Shown one piece after another: positions 33,932-34,786 of a stretch of DNA of 34,786 nt. A model generated the notes under the pieces. That model saw nothing but the letters and a program-made list of their open reading frames with translations. It did not search any database and was not told the origin of the DNA. A program made the translations under genes and the position numbers. This stretch comes from Sphingobacteriaceae bacterium UBA6709. GTDB taxonomy: Bacteria; Bacteroidota; Bacteroidia; Sphingobacteriales; Sphingobacteriaceae. The stretch spans positions 66,774 to 101,559 of the forward strand of contig DKIV01000015.1 in NCBI GenBank assembly GCA_002454425.1, read 5' to 3'. Position 1 is the first letter of the stretch. Every line of letters begins with the position of its first letter.

Positions 33932-33939
33932 CAAATATA
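33932..33939 (-). promoter_or_regulatory. Bacteroidota-type -7 element (TATATTTG) upstream of abiE
   Basis: TATATTTG on the minus strand lies ~70 bases before the AbiEi ATG, a second possible promoter for the operon. Confidence 0.4.
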
Positions 33940-33943
33940 CCAA

Positions 33944-34380
33944 ATAACACCTTATATATCAATGTACTATTCAGCAATCTGAGATTATCCTATTACTGCA
34001 CCCGATGTTGTAGCAGTATCCTCATATGAGAAATTGGATTGGCAGATCATGTTCGCTTTGATATCCTGATGATAAACAAATCTGTATCCGGCCTTGTGGC
34101 TGGATGTACTTTCAATATTCAGCATAGGCCTACCTTTTTACATATCATTTTGATCAATTTTGCAGTATATCCAGTGCCGCGCAAAGTGCTGTCCGTTCTC
34201 AGATCAACGCTACCATTTGTTAAGGGTTTTACTCGATCAACCTTTATTTTGATAGTGCTTTATGGGATGAGTCATTCCCTTAAAACCCCATTTAAACACA
34301 TTTATCCACTCATTTTCCTTAGTGTCTTCCATTCTGACCAGGCATTTGTGTACTCCGGAATTACCACCATAACCGTTGAG
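33944..34380. other. Region between abiE and the right arm, no clear gene
   Basis: No convincing gene. A plus-strand 115-codon frame (34039-34386) has no recognisable similarity. A minus-strand frame (34494-34237, 85 codons) begins in the right arm and continues 144 bases inside with protein-like composition (EDTKENEWINVFKWGFKGMT); it could be the remnant of a gene once attached to the arm. The rest shows neither RNA genes nor clear repeats. Confidence 0.45.
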
Positions 34381-34387
34381 ATTTAAT

Positions 34388-34504
34388 TCATGCCACCTGA
34401 ACCCTCCCGGCGACTTCGGAGTGGTCAGACACACTGCAATGGGTACCGGTACGCAGCGCTGACAGAACAAAGATGAAACAATCTTTTTCGCCAATCAAGA
34501 CCAT
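34388..34504 (-). other. Short conserved reading frame b (right arm)
   Basis: A 38-residue frame starts at ATG 34504, again five bases after frame a, and stops TGA at 34390-34388. It shares EKDCFIFVLSALRTGTH with the left arm. The strong DNA-level identity here (51/52 including third codon positions) suggests the block may be conserved as a DNA or RNA site and not only as protein. Confidence 0.3.
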
Positions 34505-34509
34505 ATCCT

Positions 34510-34563
34510 TCAACTACTTAACTCGTCCTCACTCATTCCATTCTCTCTCAACAGAACCTGCAT
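34510..34563 (-). other. Short conserved reading frame a (right arm)
   Basis: This is the counterpart of the left-arm frame at 206-277. A 17-codon frame starts at ATG 34563 and stops at 34512-34510, and the frame can be extended upstream without an ATG. It shares the C-terminal pattern LLRxxGxSxxELS with the left copy. No known family is recognised. Confidence 0.3.
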
Positions 34564-34623
34564 ATTCAGTTCCCTAAACCGTCCCGACAAGGGCGTACCT
34601 TGCCTGTCAGCAGGGAGGTGAAT

Positions 34624-34648
34624 ATGTCCCACAATGTCGCATTATGTC
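34624..34648 (-). repeat. Three GACAT boxes on a 10-bp pitch (right arm)
   Basis: On the minus strand GACAT occurs at 34648-34644, 34638-34634 and 34628-34624. The first lies 139 bases from the right end, the same distance as in the left arm. Confidence 0.7.
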
Positions 34649-34720
34649 ACCTCAAAGCACCCGGACTACGCCTGCTCTGGTCGTCCACCCGGCACTCGCA
34701 TTTCCAGCCTTGCGCCCCAT

Positions 34721-34786
34721 CTGGTTCGAGACTGACTCTGACCAGACTCGAGACACGCTCGAGTGGTGATCGACATTTCATCGACA
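34721..34786 (-). repeat. Six tandem 11-bp TCGA repeats at the right tip
   Basis: Read inward on the minus strand the units are TGTCGATGAAA, TGTCGATCACC, ACTCGAGCGTG, TCTCGAGTCTG, GTCAGAGTCAG, TCTCGAACCAG. Five of six keep TCGA at positions 3-6; unit five is degenerate. Units 1 and 2 are identical to the left tip and units 3, 4 and 6 are close. Confidence 0.75.

Larger units (their letters stand above)
1..34786. mobile_element. Candidate TIR-bounded element (34.8 kb), no transposase inside
   Basis: The window starts with TGT and ends with ACA. Its two ends are inverted copies of the same ~406-bp arm, with 32 identical outer base pairs and several conserved blocks at equal distance from each end. 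That is what the two ends of a transposon or pseudo-compound transposon look like. Against a simple mobile element: the interior holds normally essential single-copy genes (ValS, LysS, Fmt) and no transposase, integrase or recombinase. It may instead be a chromosomal block flanked by two inverted, decayed copies of one element end. Target-site duplications would lie outside the window, so I cannot test them. Confidence 0.35.
34381..34786 (-). repeat. Right terminal inverted arm
   Basis: This is the inverted partner of bases 1-407, reading inward on the minus strand from 34786. It carries the same doubled TGTCGAT start, the 11-bp TCGA repeats, the three GACAT boxes and the 52-bp conserved block, each at the same distance from the end as in the left arm. 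The copies have diverged clearly in between, so this is not a recent duplication and is unlikely to be an assembly palindrome. The AbiE operon lies just inside it. Confidence 0.9.

Noticed and set aside
34039..34386. 115-codon plus-strand frame between abiE and the right arm
   Set aside because: No start signal or family-like motif, and it runs into the conserved arm in the opposite sense to the arm's own frames.
1..34786. Integrative conjugative element or prophage
   Set aside because: No integrase, relaxase, conjugation, capsid, tail or lysis genes seen; cargo is mainly core metabolism.
1..34786. tRNA, rRNA or CRISPR arrays
   Set aside because: I found no cloverleaf with a T-loop consensus, no rRNA-like sequence, and no regularly spaced repeats other than the short arrays in the arms.

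Overview
The window looks like a chromosomal stretch from a member of the Bacteroidota, probably a Sphingobacteriaceae/Chitinophagaceae-like organism. This is inferred from several promoters of the Bacteroidota -7 type (TAnnTTTG), mostly weak Shine-Dalgarno sites, an ECF sigma factor paired with a membrane-barrel anti-sigma protein, a DUF1343/NamZ protein, a MutS-like ATPase with membrane segments, and family-typical protein lengths. I cannot fix the genus from the sequence alone.

The most unusual thing is the frame around the genes. Bases 1-407 and 34381-34786 are inverted, diverged copies of one another. They begin with TGT and end with ACA exactly at the window edges. The outer 32 bp are identical. 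Three further conserved blocks lie at the same distance from both ends: tandem 11-bp TCGA repeats in the outer 66 bp, three GACAT motifs on a 10-bp pitch starting 139 bp in, and a 52-bp block (51/52 identical) at 297-348 bp in. This is the architecture of multi-site transposase ends, yet no transposase, integrase or recombinase gene lies between them.

Layout from left to right. 691-5332 (minus): a secreted C1B cysteine peptidase and a large secreted beta-propeller/amidohydrolase fusion. 5556-6362 (plus): MazG. 6594-8562 (plus): an overlapping ECF sigma factor and a candidate dual-membrane anti-sigma protein. 8751-9482 (plus): two cold-shock-domain proteins. 9781-11001 (minus): an FtsX/LolE-like permease. 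11242-13466 (plus): a NamZ-like muramidase and Fmt. 13503-16211 (minus): a membrane MutS-like ATPase and an SDR oxidoreductase. 16606-19088 (plus): MFS and AI-2E transporters. 19131-19388 (minus): a DUF3820 protein. 19566-20719 (plus): YceI and a stand-alone HsdR-N-like nuclease fold. 20728-24791 (minus): ValS followed by two paralogous lipoproteins. 24984-26324 (plus): a second MutS-like ATPase. 26514-28114 (plus): cysteine desulfurase and an IscA-type protein (Fe-S assembly). 28320-30230 (plus): a long-chain acyl-CoA synthetase. 30381-32099 (plus): LysS. 32323-33862 (minus): an overlapping AbiEi/AbiEii toxin-antitoxin pair next to the right arm.

Functionally the interior is mostly core metabolism: translation (ValS, LysS, Fmt), nucleotide hygiene (MazG), Fe-S cluster supply, envelope and stress functions. 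The AbiE pair and the terminal arms are the accessory parts. Either a chromosomal block is flanked by two inverted, degenerate copies of one mobile-element end, or the block is the cargo of a very large non-autonomous element. The sequence cannot decide between these without flanking DNA.
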